Assembly: GCA_914767715.1 (NCBI GenBank)
Contig: OU612068.1
Location: 26,784,001-26,848,000, forward strand
Direction of reading: 5' to 3'
Source: Membranipora membranacea
Taxonomy: Eukaryota > Bryozoa > Gymnolaemata > Cheilostomatida > Membraniporidae
DNA: 64,000 nucleotides
Part shown: piece after piece, positions 18,626 through 33,600 of the stretch
Numbering within the stretch: the first letter of the stretch is position 1
Layout of the letters: the number at the start of each line of letters is the position of its first letter
Translations under genes and position numbers: made by a program
Notes under the pieces: generated by a model
Databases searched by the model: none
What the model was told of the DNA's origin: nothing
The model's input: only the letters and a program-made list of their open reading frames with translations

Positions 18626-21600
18626 GTAAGTTCCAGGGATCACGATTGATTTGTTATAAGAAAGGGCTTTGACAAAGTTGTGCCTGTTTTGTTGTGCTTT
18701 TACTATTGCCTTTACTAGGATATTTATCAGAGTGGTTGCTATGTAATACTCTAAATAACATCATAACATTGTATTAATTACCTTCAACATTGTGTCATGA
18801 GTCATCAAGGAAAATTTGAAGCACACAAACCTGAAGCAGTTGTTTGAAAGGAAACTGAGGGGAGAGCTTGATATGATGTTTTCCACCCTGAACTATACAT
18901 ATTCTGAACATAATGAAGATACTTAGACTAAGTTTTATAATCTTTGCTTAGTACTGGACTACCATCTGAGTCAAGTAGTGCTGAAGGTCACATGGAAGGT
19001 AATTAAGTTCCTCAGAGTTTTTTTAATTTGACTTGCATATTGTCAATCACCTGAGAATGCTCAACCTAGACCAGCCAGGGGCGTATATTCTAAAAAATTT
19101 CACTCACTGACTTTTCAGAGATGAGCATAATAATCGGGCGCAGCCCGATTCCACACGCTGCAGGCGTGGCGGGGAGGGTGTGGGAGGGGCGCTTAAGCGC
19201 CCTCCCACCACGGAAATTTTTGCATATCGGTAGCAAAATAGTGCAAGCAGAGAGGTATTTCAATAGCTCACTGAGCTGTTGGGTACTTTCAGAAAACAAC
19301 TCAATAGCAGTAGAAGATTACGGTAAAAATGCTCCAGTTTTATAAAGCACCCATTTGAAAAAAACTGACCTCGATGGGATTCGAACCCACAACAATCTCA
19401 TTAACAATGATTGTAAAGCAAACGCTCTACACACTGAGCTATTCAGCCACTCACGGAAATCCGTGGGCCGTGAGTGCTAATATACGCCACTGAGACCAGC
19501 TGTGGGCAACCTGAAGCCTTTTTGCCAGTGAGTCCTAATTGTGGCCTTATGCCTTTAAAAATTATTATTATTATGTTAATTTTGTTTCCTGTTTCATTTT
19601 GTGGATGTCAAAGTAAACATCGCCCATTGTAAACCCAATCCATCATAGGTCTTTCAAAATAGTGGCCATTCTGTATCATACATGTGGCTGCGCTACATAT
19701 GTGATAGCGCATGAAGAGAATTTTCGAGCCATTCTACACATAATCATTAGAACTGTAATCCCGCCAGCTACTTTTTCAAATGCTTCAATTTGAAAACAAA
19801 CCTCAACCAGTGAAAGAAATGTCATAATAAAATGACAAATCCTTCACTGGTTTGTATGATTGTTTTCAAAAGGTATTCAACAAATTCTTTCACCAAAATA
19901 TATCCTTCCCTGACCATTGGATGTTGAAATTTCTATGTTTGTTGATATTATAGTAGTTATTATTTTTTGCAAAACTGTTATTTTGGGCAAGAAAGGTAGA
20001 TTTGGAAGAAAAAGTTGTCATGTTACATGCGCTCCAGCATTTTGGCTGAAATGTTCCAGATTACCAGATTGACAAGCATATGCAAAATTTTTTCTGGTTA
20101 ACATAATAAAATCACTAACTAGGCTTTAGTGAAAAAGATACACTAGATTGGTGTTTCCGTTGAGCTGATGCAGTTGAAAAAGCTCATGTTTCTTGCCCTA
20201 GATGCATGTGGGGATATTGCAGGCACTTGCTGTCTGGTCATCTCATCACCCAACAGCTACATTGAGTAGGTGAGGCAATTCCTAATTTTTTACTCTGAAA
20301 AGCAATTTGCATTAATTAAAAAATATCTATATATTTTCTGATCGAATATTTCGCATACAGTCATCATTTTGTTTACAAGGTTTCATGTACTTTATTTCGT
20401 AGAGGCCCGAGCTGGTGCTTATGGTGGATCTAGTACCAACAGCTCGATGACCTTGGATTCTGGAGATTATAGTCCTGACAGACACCCTGTAAATAGTCCA
20501 AATCAGAACCGATCACCTTATAAAACCCCAACACCCGCACCTCGAATCGAGAGATTATCTACTGTCAGAATGGCACAAGATCGAGCCCCAACACCATCTC
20601 CACTGTTGATTAGTAAAGACACATCAGAAGGCCAGCCAGAGGAGCAGTCCTACAGTAAGCTTTGTGTTTTTCCTGCTATGACTTTAAGGGCAACAAAAAC
20701 ACTTTAGTTATGCAGTTGACAAAACTCAGTTCATTAAAAGTATTTTGGCTTCAAGTTGCTGTAGAGCTATCTTCTCATTTTCATACAATGTCGTACTTAT
20801 TATGAATTAGAAGTTATCCCATTTTGCCTAATTTATCATATCCCGTCCTTGTATCCAGGTAGACATACAAAAATGAGAGAATTCTTTACAGAAGAAGAAT
20901 CTAGGATCAAAATTTAATGTCTCCAAATATCAGAAATTATATCAGCATACAAGTTCTCCCTGTATACAGGTTTTATTTCAAACTCCAAGCACCAAGCAGA
21001 ACAATCAATTGTGTCAATCTGGTTAAATAACTCACCGTAAGATAGCTGCAAGATAGCAAGAGAATAGGTAGCGATAGATACTTGATTTACTATTTCCAAT
21101 CCAAATTAAATACTACTGGTTCTAATTTTTGCTGGATGGGGTCAAAGTTTTTGAGTGGGGGTATTAAATGAGGTCGCATAATTCATCTACTGGTAGGCCT
21201 ACTTGTGTCAACCGACCTTACCCAGTCATATGAATTAAATTTAGCCAGGGATACCCATCAAACAGTTATGAAATATTTCAATCCTAAGAAATACACAAGA
21301 AGGCCTGACACTATCACATTTTAAACAAGGATTGATTATTATTATTATCTTCATTACTAACCATTGGAGCAGACTAAAAATTAGCAGCGACCCTAATAGG
21401 TTTTTGTGGAAAAAGAGGAGGCATCCTGGGTATAAAAAGTGAAATATAAAAACTGATCAGTTTAGTTTATTATTTATAATTAATACAGCCGGCATTGCTA
21501 TACTTCATTAGTACTCTGCTCGATCTCAGAGCAGAGCTACACTTGGTGTCTGTCTGGCGTTGTTTTAGTCTGGCTGATCGGCGTAGAGTAGAAGGGATTG

Positions 21601-24600
21601 GCTGTAAACAATGTCAATTAAAAATCATTGAAGATTTTTAGGGTTGTTTCAAACATAAATTAATGTCTTTCAAGTAAAATTTTTAAGAATAGATTGGGCA
21701 GTGCTTCTGATTTGTGCGAAAATAAATGTCACGTCAAAATCCCAAATCCTTCCCTCAAAGAAGCTTTAATAGTAGTAGTATTGTTATTATGAAGGCATAT
21801 TATATCAGATATAAAATACTTCTGGTTTCTAGTTACTATTTGATTATGTAATATCAGGGCTCTCAACCTGGGAGGATTCGAAACCTGAGTTTTGATATTA
21901 GCATGTCCCATAGTGGTATTTTAAAGGTGTAAAACGCCCTGAGCATAAACAGCTGAGGGTACGTCTGAGATGGCACCGAAAAATTGTCGGGTGAAATACC
22001 TGAGATTTGAAGATTATGCGCAAATAATAGCTGGCAAAGCAAGTCAAAGAATGTATGTTGTTAAAAAAATGTTGCATCTAAGTACAAAGCCAATAGCTTC
22101 CATGATGTTCAAAAGTTTTGTAGTTTCCCTCTTGATGTATTGTCTGCCTGTTTTGCACGAGCATATGTACCATAAACAAGAAATTACTAAGAAAAGTTTT
22201 TAATGTTGCCAAGAATTTGAGGCTTGACGTAGGCGACCTCGATAATATTGTGCTGTTTTGCTGATGAGCATCACATCATACAAAATTTTCTAGAGCGATG
22301 CCCTCAAATGCAAGTTCCATACATTAATAGCAAGCTCCTTTAATAACAAAGTATATGCATCCTTTTCTCGCAACATTTCATGTTTGTGATAGCAAGTAAA
22401 TCAATAAAAACCTAGAGCATTTCTTGTAAACATAAAATCGTAAATACTTTTAGATTCGATCCAAATGAACCAATTCATACGGACTAACCAAGGCCATCGC
22501 CACAGGTGAAAATGAATCCCCATGATGTAAAAATATGTTTGTAAAAATATTGATTTAAAGGCTGATGAAACGAGCCGCCAGGGTAGAAAGGCATATAATT
22601 GATGAAATGTGATGCTATTGAAATCATTGCCTGGATTTATCCAGTTCACCTGCAAAATGACTTTTTTAACATTCCTAAAATTCAAATTTCTATTTAGCCA
22701 TAATAATCTATTTGCAAATCACTGGGATTGGCAGTGCAATAAGAGCATAGCTTATCACAAATGAAATCAAATACCCACAACAAATACCACACATTATTCT
22801 CATGCAAAAGTTTGATGTTATCTTTATTATTCATCTCTGCCAAAAATTAGCAATGCAAGCAAGGTGATCTAGAATAGAGTACATAATAAGAGGCAAACGC
22901 AATAAATAAAGAAAGCGACTTCAACAACAAGCAAACCATTCCTGAGCTGCTGTCAGCAACCATCAGAAAACACCACTTGAACAAATTGACAATGCAGTTG
23001 CAAATTCCTTGTCACCAATGAATTAATTATTTCAATGGGCTGTCACAACTATCCACACCAAAAAATAATTTAGATACGATCACTTTGGATATTATTAGTA
23101 ATGCCTGAGAACATGGCTTCTCAATATTAAGACGCTGCCAAGCTGAAAGTCAATCTATCGGCTATTAAACAAGCAGATAAGACTTTCCTGGGAAAGCGCA
23201 TTATTTTGCCACCTTCCAATGATATAAATGTCCAACTATCTGCTTAAAACATCAAGCAGTGTTGACCCTGTGATCAAATATGCATGTCATCACAGTCTGA
23301 ACCGAAATGCTTTGACAGAAAGGCAAGTTGGGGTGTAATGTGTTGATATTCAAATTAAAGACTAGATTCATTCAATCATGTCAAGTTCATTACAAGCTAA
23401 ATTTTGACTTGAATAGGCAGCGCAGTGAGAGCATAGCTTATCACAACTAGAATCTAATACCTCATCATTTATTAATAATATGACATAAATTATTGAAAGG
23501 CAACATTAAGCATTGTTTATATATTATTCATCTCTGCCAACAAGCAAAATCTGAGTTTTTAGCTCACATTCTAAAATCCCCTGGGAAGCCTGAGTTGAAC
23601 CCAAAAATCTGAGTAACTCGGGCTAAACCTGAGTGGTTGAGAGCCCTGGTAATATTGTCTGTGATATGTGATAAATCAATCAAATCAATCAGGTGAAGAC
23701 AAGAGAAGGCAGGGGAGGGATTTTGTTTTGCAGCTTAATTTGAGTCAGAAATTTTTCAAATGCAGACACCAATAGCTCCTCGGCCATATGCCATCAACAG
23801 CTTGAAGTCAATATGGTTAGTTGGGTATCCAGATGAATCACAGTATGAAAGGTTTTTACTATGGTATCTACTGTCATGAGGATATTGCTCACTGTGTTAA
23901 TGGCTTTGATGCCATACAGAGAGCAAAGAGTTACAGGGGCCTTAGCCCATGATGATATTCGAAATCGTATTGTGCTAACCTAAATTATTAGCCATCCTTT
24001 AGTAAGCCTCTATAAATAAATAAATAAATAGTATGCTTACCTGTAAATATGAGAGCACTACAAAGTAAATCATTTGGTTGTATGAATAAACAGAGAGACA
24101 TCGGACAACACAAACCATCACAAACCAACACAATTATGAGATTATGTTAACTTAAATTTGTCACCAAACAATAGCTCATGCACCTGTTTTTAAAAACAAT
24201 TTTAATTAGCCACACAATTACATATTTTATTATGAATAGCAACACATGATAACACTCTATGAGAAGAATGCTGTGTGTACAGCCTCTGCTTACAATTGAT
24301 ATTGCTAGCATAATGAATTACGCTGTGTTAAACACTTTCCAGCTCCTATCTCAAGTTTAACTTATGAATCCCTATGCTCAGTACCAAGACATGCACATAT
24401 TTTGGTAACCTTCCATTTATCATAATAGTTAGATTGCAATTCAGTATTCATAGATCAGCTTCTTGCTAAAATCTGTAATCAAAGAGAAATCCATGCATCC
24501 CAATTGACAAGCCCTCGGGGCTAACCAAACCCATGACCTCCAACGCATGCACGCTGTGCGACTGACACTCTTAACGTATGTCACCAACTCATAAATCCAT

Positions 24601-27600
24601 CTCATTCTTGATAGCACGCTTTCTGCATCAAACAATCGAAGCTAATAAAATATAATCTATTTTAACCACAATTTCTAAATTGAAAGATTCATACCCGTTT
24701 GTGTTGACTAAATAAGCCATCACAAAATTACAAAGAAGATCTTTCCGAACCCACAGAGTCAGCATATTTTGGAGGCATGTGTCATGTGAGATTATAATAA
24801 TAATAATTATAATAGCCATTCACATCATGGTTGCACTAGCTTGCCTTGCACTTCTAGTAGCTTGACTCAGGAGGCTCTACTGGTCGTGGAGCAAGTCGAT
24901 TGAATAGTATAAAACTCAAGCACTTTCTGGACAATCAGATGTTTGACAAAGGTGAAAAAAACCTATATATGCATGAAATTACAACTAAACTACACATGAA
25001 TAAAAATTTTGTTGAGATATTAATCGTTGAAATAAGATGGGAAACCAATCAAGACAATTTGTGCCTAAGACTTATTTCCACATTTGATGTTGAATGATGA
25101 GATTTCCTGCTAAATTACTGAATTCGAATCATTTAATTCATGATCAGAATATTTTGTAAAATGTAGTATTAACAATTTATAATCTTTGGTAATCAAGGTA
25201 TTAGGCTACCAGTAGCAGATTATAATTATTGTACTTGTTGCATTTGGGATATAGGATTATTGTGCCTCATACATCGATTGAATTGAAAGCTTGTTATAGA
25301 AGAGGCTTTATTTAGACAAAGAGAGTATATCAAAGGTTAAGGTCTCTGGTGTATTGCGCAATCGTAAGCACACATCAGGCATACTTTCAAAAAACAGATA
25401 TACATGTTACATTTTGCTTGCATGCAACTTACAATGATGCAAAATCGGCATATTTGGACAGCCCTATTCTGAATAACCAAAAGAAATTTGGAAGTAATCG
25501 GACTATTGGAAGTAGGTGTGCGATACATTACTTTGTCAGTAACGGCTGTTTTTTGTAGATTTCTTTGAGAAATAATATTTTTTAAATATTATTGTGGCTC
25601 ATTGGGTTTATATTGGTATAATACATAATTATATGTGGGTTTAGTTCACCCATGATAAATACACTTCCCTAGAGTGAAGTTCAAAGTTTGGTCAGGAGGA
25701 GGTAATCGCCAAAATCAGCCAATACTTTTAATGAACTGAGAAGCATTTGAAACATTCTTTGCCCTAGAGTAGCAATGTACAACTTGTTAAGGGCGGGTCA
25801 ACTTAGGGGCTGCATAACACCATTGAATTCCTTAAATTGGTTAATAAGGTTACATATTATTTTTGTTGCTCAATTGGCATGTCATCTTACCCTATATGCG
25901 AAGCCAAATAAACAAATCAAAGTTGGTGAGAGACCAAGCAATGGGATTGAGACCTAGAGTTCTGCAAACTGTGATTTTTTTGCGTTATAATTAACCAAAG
26001 AGTCTACAAAACTGAATTATGAGAGAATGAGTTTTATTGAGAGACAGAATTCTATTCTAATTCACAAGTCACCTCCTCTATTCTCATGAATCCTCAAAAA
26101 ATAAATAAATGACATATTTATTTTCAAGCCTGTATTGAGATTATAAATTTAAATTTTTTTTTTCCCGCACTTTGGTGGGCGATAGATGGTATGTAGGCGA
26201 GAGGATACCTTTGCACAGTTTAAAACAACACAACTAAAAAGAGGATGGTCTTCATTGGACGCAACATTGTTAAAAACAGTTTTCGACATCTCAGTAATAA
26301 AATCAAAGAGAGTAGGCAGCTCTAAAAAGTCTTTCAGCATAATCAACGTCGGGTTCGATTATTTTTGTGGCTGAATCCTGTACATGTTCTAACTTGAGCT
26401 TCGATTTGTTTGATAAAAATTGGAAAAATACAGGGGATGCATAGGATAAAACAGAACGTATGTTCGTACAATAGTAAGTCTTCAAACCAACGTTGTCCAT
26501 TCCGATCTTTTGTAGTTGAAGCATTAAAAACAATTTTGAGTTGCATTTCTTGACTAAATGTTCTACATGATTTAAAAAGGTGTCAACGGGACGCTGGTTT
26601 TAGGGCTAATCGATACATAGTAATGGTATTTAGGTAAACTTCGCATTGGTTCGCGTTTCTTCTTTCTTATTTGGAAACCATGTTGGTTTGCATTGGCGGC
26701 GTAGATGAATAGATAGCAACAAAGACTTCAATGTGGGAGGTCCGGGCTAAGTATCCACCGCGGCAGTTCTTTTTTGAAATCGTAAGCATTCTTCATTCGA
26801 TTCTGGAGCGGACAACTCATTCACAGCATGGAACCATATGATTGTATTTAGTTTCAACCATAGACTTTCATAATAATATAGAATATTATTAGATTTTTAG
26901 TTTTACGAGAGACCATAATCATGTACAGTCACTGGTTCTGCAATATTATTTAAGAAAAAAGATAGTGACAGTGTACTGCTTCTTCCACATTATTCCAGCT
27001 CCGTACCAACCTTTTTACATAATTGTAGCAACGCTATACATCTGTATATTTATTTTCAAATTTTCCAGAGCCTGTGATTTCAGTGAAGATAATCAGTAAT
27101 CCGAGTAAGATGGCGCTGTCAGAAAAGGATCTAAAGGAGGCATTTGGACAGGACAGTCTTTATCTGAACATAGTGCAGATACTGAACCTGGATGAAAAGG
27201 CCGGTGCAATCATTCAAATGGAGACTGCTTCAGGTAACACATAAAAAGCTCAACTTTTCACTGCACTATCTTTACAGATACACCCAGTATTTATGATCAT
27301 TTATGAGCCAACTACCTACTAACACTGTCCACAGATGATGCATGGCTCTTGGTGCATCACCTTCACTCTGTGAAGTTTCATGATTGGAGCACATTTGATA
27401 GATTTTATGGAATCAATATCTTTCTGAATCTTAAAAAACAAATTTAAATGCATGATACATGAAAATGTCGATCTGTATCTTGTTCCATTCGCCTGTGCAT
27501 TTATAACATCCGGCAGGTCACATGATCAATAACAATATGATATTTTTGTTTTTAGTTGCTGCTCTTGTGGTATCAACAAAAACCCACAGATTACATAGTG

Positions 27601-30600
27601 GTATCACAGTAGAAGCTTCATTCCATTTAGACTTGTACTCTCCTGCACCAAAAGAGGTCGAGAAACCTCCACCAATCACAAAAGGTATGGTCAAGGTTCG
27701 AGATTAGTCCATGCCAACTACTTCAATAATTCTAATCAAAACTTGCGATTTAGTCAATTGTGCCTAGCCTAACATGGCTTGATTAGAGTTAGACGGGGGG
27801 GGGGGGGGGGGCAGTGGTCATTGACAAATAAGACCAAATTTCTGGCTTTAAAGCTCTTCGGTTTGAACTGGACACAATTGTTATCTATCCCCATAATAGC
27901 TGGTTTGGTTAGCCTCAAAACTTGTGTGAAATCGACAACTTTTCATCCTATGAATACTTTACACAAAGGGGTCTTTCGAAAGAGCGATGCGTTACTAAAG
28001 CAAGTTACCACTATCACATTGCTCAAAATTATCGCTCACTTGGTCTTTCAATTAGACAAATTCTATCTCATATCGCTCATTCAGAATGCATATAGTTCCA
28101 TTAATGACTGAGCGATTCAAAAGCGAGAGCCTGGCAGGTATCGCTCACTCACTGAGTTAGTAATCTGAAAGGACATGAACAATTAAGATAACTAGTAATA
28201 TATCAAGATTAAAAACTTGACATTTTTAGGAAGGTAGGTTTTATGTCACATTTTACCAAAACAATCCAAATAGATTAATTATTCCACAATTTAAAGTTGG
28301 CTAGTCAATTTATTAGTTTATTATTACTCTAATCTCACATTGTAGGGCAACATAATCTAGATAGCATGACTCAGCATTTTGTTTTCGTTTTCGTAAGCTT
28401 GTAAAGGCTTTTAAAGACAGTAGTTTAAGCGCTTAAACGGGGTCGGGATAGCTGGTAGTAGCATTTCATTATCAATCACATTGGTTGGGAAAGTGGTTGA
28501 TGATGAAATGCTAATACCTGCTTGAAGGGCAACCAGGGTTTCAAACAACATCTCATTGGCCCTCATTGATTAGTAGCAGATTGCACCTTCTGCAGAGGGA
28601 CAAAATCTAATTCGGATGATTATTCAGCCAGAATTCTTCTGAAACATTTCATCCATCAGGTACTCAAACTCAGCTAAAATAGAATACCACAGAGCAGTTT
28701 CCTGTTCCTCTTATTATTAAGCCTGTGCTCTATCATCATTACAGCAATGTCTAGGAACCTCCCCTAAACCGAAGTGTTACCCAGCTTAGAGTCAGCAAAT
28801 AGTTTGAGTTTTGCATAGATATAGCCTATAACACAAACCGATTCCAAATTTAATAGCCTTTACCTGTTTTCTACTCCCTAGTGTTGGTCACATTTGAGGA
28901 GACTCTGTCTAATGTCATGCTGAATCAACTAAAGCGCAATGTTACCGGAACAGTAGAGAGGAAAGATGAAAGCGATATCATCATCACTTTTGAGCGGGAA
29001 GAAGGTTAGTTTATAAAATATTTGATGATTTTGATAATTTTACATTTTGCTGGGTCTCTCAAAAATCTTGGTAAACCATTTTAAACTTAAAAAAAAACAT
29101 TTGAATCTTGCAAATTGATGATAAATAATGTACAAATGTTATTGTGGTATCTGGGGAAGTAGATGTTAGGCTGATTGGTAGATGTGGACTAGAATTCATT
29201 ACCTGAATTTTGTGTATTCAAGATGCTGAAGCCCTGATACAGACCGGTGAACTAGTATTTCTAAGTAAGAGAGGAGCAGTGATGGTCTATGAAGAATGTG
29301 TAGATCAGACTGAATCATCTCAACCAACAGCCAAGCCATCAAGTAAGTGGTTTTTTCCCCTACCGTTGCCATCACAATGTTATTGTTTGATTTTCAGTCC
29401 AAATTTAATACTGAAGAATAAGTAGAGGTATACGCCCGAGGGTGCTGGGGGCTAGAACAGTCAACCTTAAAAGTTCCCCTAGCGGGACATGAACCCACAA
29501 CTCCTGCGGCACAAATCGCCTGGCTGTGAATAGCAAGTGCACCAATCAATTGCGCCATCTCGCCGTACATTTAAAACATCTTTCCCATCTTGATTTTGCT
29601 GTGATTGTCACCTAAGACCTCAAAGACTTGCGAGATTGACCCTTTCACTCACTGGCTCATTGCAATGGTACTCTATATTTTATCGGAACTGGGAAAATTT
29701 ACTAGCCCAGTAAGTTTATGTATGGCAAAATGCTCCCATGAGGTTCACTACACAAAAAAATACTAATTTGAGTTTCAAAAATACAAACTCAAGCTTAATG
29801 AGTCCTTTTTAGTTTTGGGGCCACAAAAATAGCAGGCCCCTAGCTCTAGGTGAGACAGGGAGGCACTGCCTCCCCTAGAAAACTAAATAAAGTGGCCTAA
29901 AAACACTATTATTGCATATACCGTGTCAGAACCAGCTCCTCCGGGATTTCCATATGCTAATTATATGCCTTAAATTGCCTAGGGAGCACAGCTCCCCTCC
30001 TGGTGATGCGTCAGACTCGCCTCGAAGTTTTGCCTCCTCTACCATTTTTGCTTAACTCCAGCCCTGAGTAGTGACCATCTGAAAAAGCTAGTCCTTCCTT
30101 CACGTTGCTTAACTTTTCTTTCAATATTTAATTCCATAAGCTGTATGAGCATAAACCCTTTTGTTTTTCAAATTCAAAAATTGAACATCAATCACCCTCC
30201 AGATGGTCCGGTTATAACAGCTATATTTTCTCCTCTTGGGACATCTAACATACTTGCCAACCTGTAGGCATAAAGCATCTTTGAGCGCTTATTTGACACT
30301 AATTGAGTTTTAAACGCAAAACGCTAGCTGTACGCATTTATGGTTTTTCAAACACCTGTTTACCTCATCAGGTTATCAAAAAACGCATCTTTACTTAAGC
30401 CATAGAGTTATTCCTATCTCTATGGCTTCAGCTTACTTGCATAATCATGTCATTGTTGATTGATAGTCTAGGTATTGGCTTCAGAAAAAAAATGGGATGA
30501 TTTGAATGTGGACTTTTTACCTGTTCAAGTCTTATAGGCCAGAAGCAGCCTAGCTGTAACTGCTCTATAAAATAATGGCACGGACAATTTTTGATGGCAG

Positions 30601-33600
30601 GAAACTGATCGCACATTATACTTCATTGATGTTTCTTCTGTAAAATTCACCGGGTGTACCCTGTTGTAGTGGTCATATTTAGAAATTAAAAGGTGTTTTG
30701 TTTTTGCATTATATGTGTGGGGACATAACTCCTATTCTGTGTAATCTTACTAATCTAATCTTCAGGGAATTCCAGGTTGAAACTGCATTGTGGGTATTTT
30801 GTTGATTTGCCAATTTATTTACCAAGTAAACTTGCAGAAGTCTGCTCGCGTTAGATCAGGACAAATTTAAAATTTTCAATAAGTATTATGTCAGATCTTT
30901 ATGAGGTTAGTATGATACTGTCTTGCGGCAGCATATCCGCAATATTTCTCAAAATTGCATATAATAAGTGAAATGTTAAGAATTCAATAAAAGGTGTTTC
31001 TAGGGTGGAACAACGTGGTGAATCCAAAATTAAGGTTGTACGCAGTTGTAGCGATCATGTCAGCGACAGCGTGGCAGCATATCCTCATTTCTTCTAAAAA
31101 TTGCTTTTAATGAGTGAAATATTAAGAGTTTAAATAAAAGGTGTTTCAAGGGTATAAAAACGTGCTGAATATAAAGAAATAGGGTGTAACCTAGAACAAG
31201 TTTTATCCAACTGACTGCATGCCTATTGCTCCCAATCCACTGGTTACGCCGCGGCGTGACCAGTGGATCTGGAGCCACAGCTCGGAATGCAGGCAAATGG
31301 ACCAAACTTGGTCTAGTGTACCCAGTCGTAACAATCATGTCAGCAGAAGATCGGCAGTGCGGCAGCTTATCGCAATTTTTCTCAAAATCGCTAATAATAA
31401 GTGAAATGTTACGAGTTTAAAACAAGGGTTTATCTAGGGTAGAACAACGTGCTGAATCCAAAACTGAGAGTGTACCCGGTTGTAGCAATCATGTCAGCGG
31501 CAGCGCGGCAGCATACCTGCAATTTTCTTCACAATTGGTTAGGTGAGTGAAATGATAAGTGATTAATATGGTCAGCAGGAAACACGACTATGTGTATGAT
31601 TTTAACAAGATATTATATCACATCATTTTGAAAGGTGGTCAGCGACAGCACTACGTCTCAACGAGAACAAGACAAAAAGCAGCCTAGACATAAGACTGCT
31701 CAAAACATGATAGCATGAGACAAATTTTATGTAGGAAAAACGTGTACCCAGTTGAAGAGGTCAGACGAATCTGCCCCATTTTCCCAATGTCATTATCCCA
31801 CCAAGCCATTTTCCCACCTCCCGTTATCCCACTCTGCCGTTTTCCTACCTGGACATTGTCCCACCGAGCCATTATCCCACCTGTTTGATTTCCCTCTGTG
31901 CCATTTTCCCACTGGATGTTTTCCCACCAATCTAGTTTCCCACCTGGACGTTTTCCCACCAATCCATTTTTCCACCCAGACATTTGCTCAACAAGCCATT
32001 GTCTCACCAAGCCGTTTTCCCACCAAACAATTTTCCCAACAGGACAATTTCCCACTAAACAATTTTCCCAACAAGACAATTTACCACAGTGCTGTTTTCC
32101 CACCACGAAATTTTTTCACCGCATAGTTTTCCCTTTGTAGCCTTTTTTCAGGCTAAGCCGTTCACATTTCACAAATAAGTGAACAATGTTCACATCCAGC
32201 CAACAACTCGAGAAAGTAGCTTTGAAAATGAAGATGTGATTTTATTAGTAGCGGGCTGATTTTGATTTGAGTTTTTGATTGCACAAGTTAGTCCAAGTGG
32301 TTGATTTGATCACTATCATATCAACGGTTATTGGCCATATCACTCTACAAAATAAAGCTTTTATCATGTTATTCACATGGCTTTCGGTAAAGATTGTTTT
32401 ACCAGTTTACAAGCTTTTATCAATCAACCACCAAAGAATGTAAAGAAAATTCTCACTCTATGTAAATTTACACACGATCCTTTCATAGATGACAATGAAT
32501 TGTATTCAAGTTACAACAATTATTTGTTTTGACCAGGGACCCTTCCTGCTTTTACCATATTAACAGTTTGAAACATTAGAATTGTTTCCACTTGTAAAAA
32601 GAAGGGACAACTACCTGCAATTCTAAATGCGATCGGTGACCACCAAAAAGCGTGAACATATATGATTGCATTGAAGAATCTGTGCTGTCAAATAAGGGTG
32701 GTCATTTAAAGCAGACAAGGCATAGATGATACTTGGCATGGTTAGTTATATTTGTAAAACCAAAGACTGAGTTTTGTAAGAATATCTATACACAGCTTGT
32801 TGTGGTGTGCAATCTGGTTGTATGCTCTGTCTTCATTATCTGATCAATTAAAATATCGTTAAGTTTGTGGCATTAGAACATGCTGTAACGCGTATTAATT
32901 ATTTGTTCCATGTTGAAGGTTTTAAATCAGTGAAATGTCTATTGAAAAGGGAGATATAATACAAAAATACGACTAACAAAGTTATGGATTGAGTAAAAAC
33001 GTAAAACTGTACATTAAACAGTCAGCCTGTGCCCCTTCTTTCCAAGCTCAAAGGGATCTAAGGCAAGTATAAATACCAAAGATGTAATAATATTCAAAAC
33101 ATTTCAATGTTTAGCCTTCCATGTAAACCCTCACACCAGTCCTTGGAGGGATTCTAGTATCAAAACCGTCTGAAAACCGACACCAGTCACTGCTTGACAA
33201 GGCTAGTGTTGCTCAACTTAAGGTATTTTCTGTTTTATATTTTTTAGGTTGACAAACTTGACAAATACAAAACTTAAAAATTAGGTAACTGGCAAAATTC
33301 TATTTGCAAAATCTTCTCATTATAGCACTGATTTTCGCCTCCAGCTATTAAGGGACAAATTCTCCTGAAACAATTACAGACCTGAATTTATAATTTTTTT
33401 TCTCTAAATGCATTTATCACTGAAATATTCGACCATAAACTATTATAGAGGAAGTCATTGACATGTGGTATAATTGACAGTGCCTTTAGGCTATCGGAAT
33501 CATATTTGCGCCAGTGAGTTTTATTTGTTAAAATTGTGAACTTAGACCAATATCGAAATAGGACTTCCCCTATCAATAAATATCAACTGAATTTATAAGA

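Noticed and set aside
27779-28111. 110-codon open frame running through the poly-G tract
   Set aside because: It begins in a homopolymer, has no homology that I recognise, and lies within an intron.
31684-32140. Long open frames on both strands (up to 140 codons) rich in W-W-E-N and H-F-P-T repeats
   Set aside because: They are direct translations of the TTTTCCCACC minisatellite. Open frames on both strands with no splice sites or homology indicate a repeat artefact, not genes or WWE domains.
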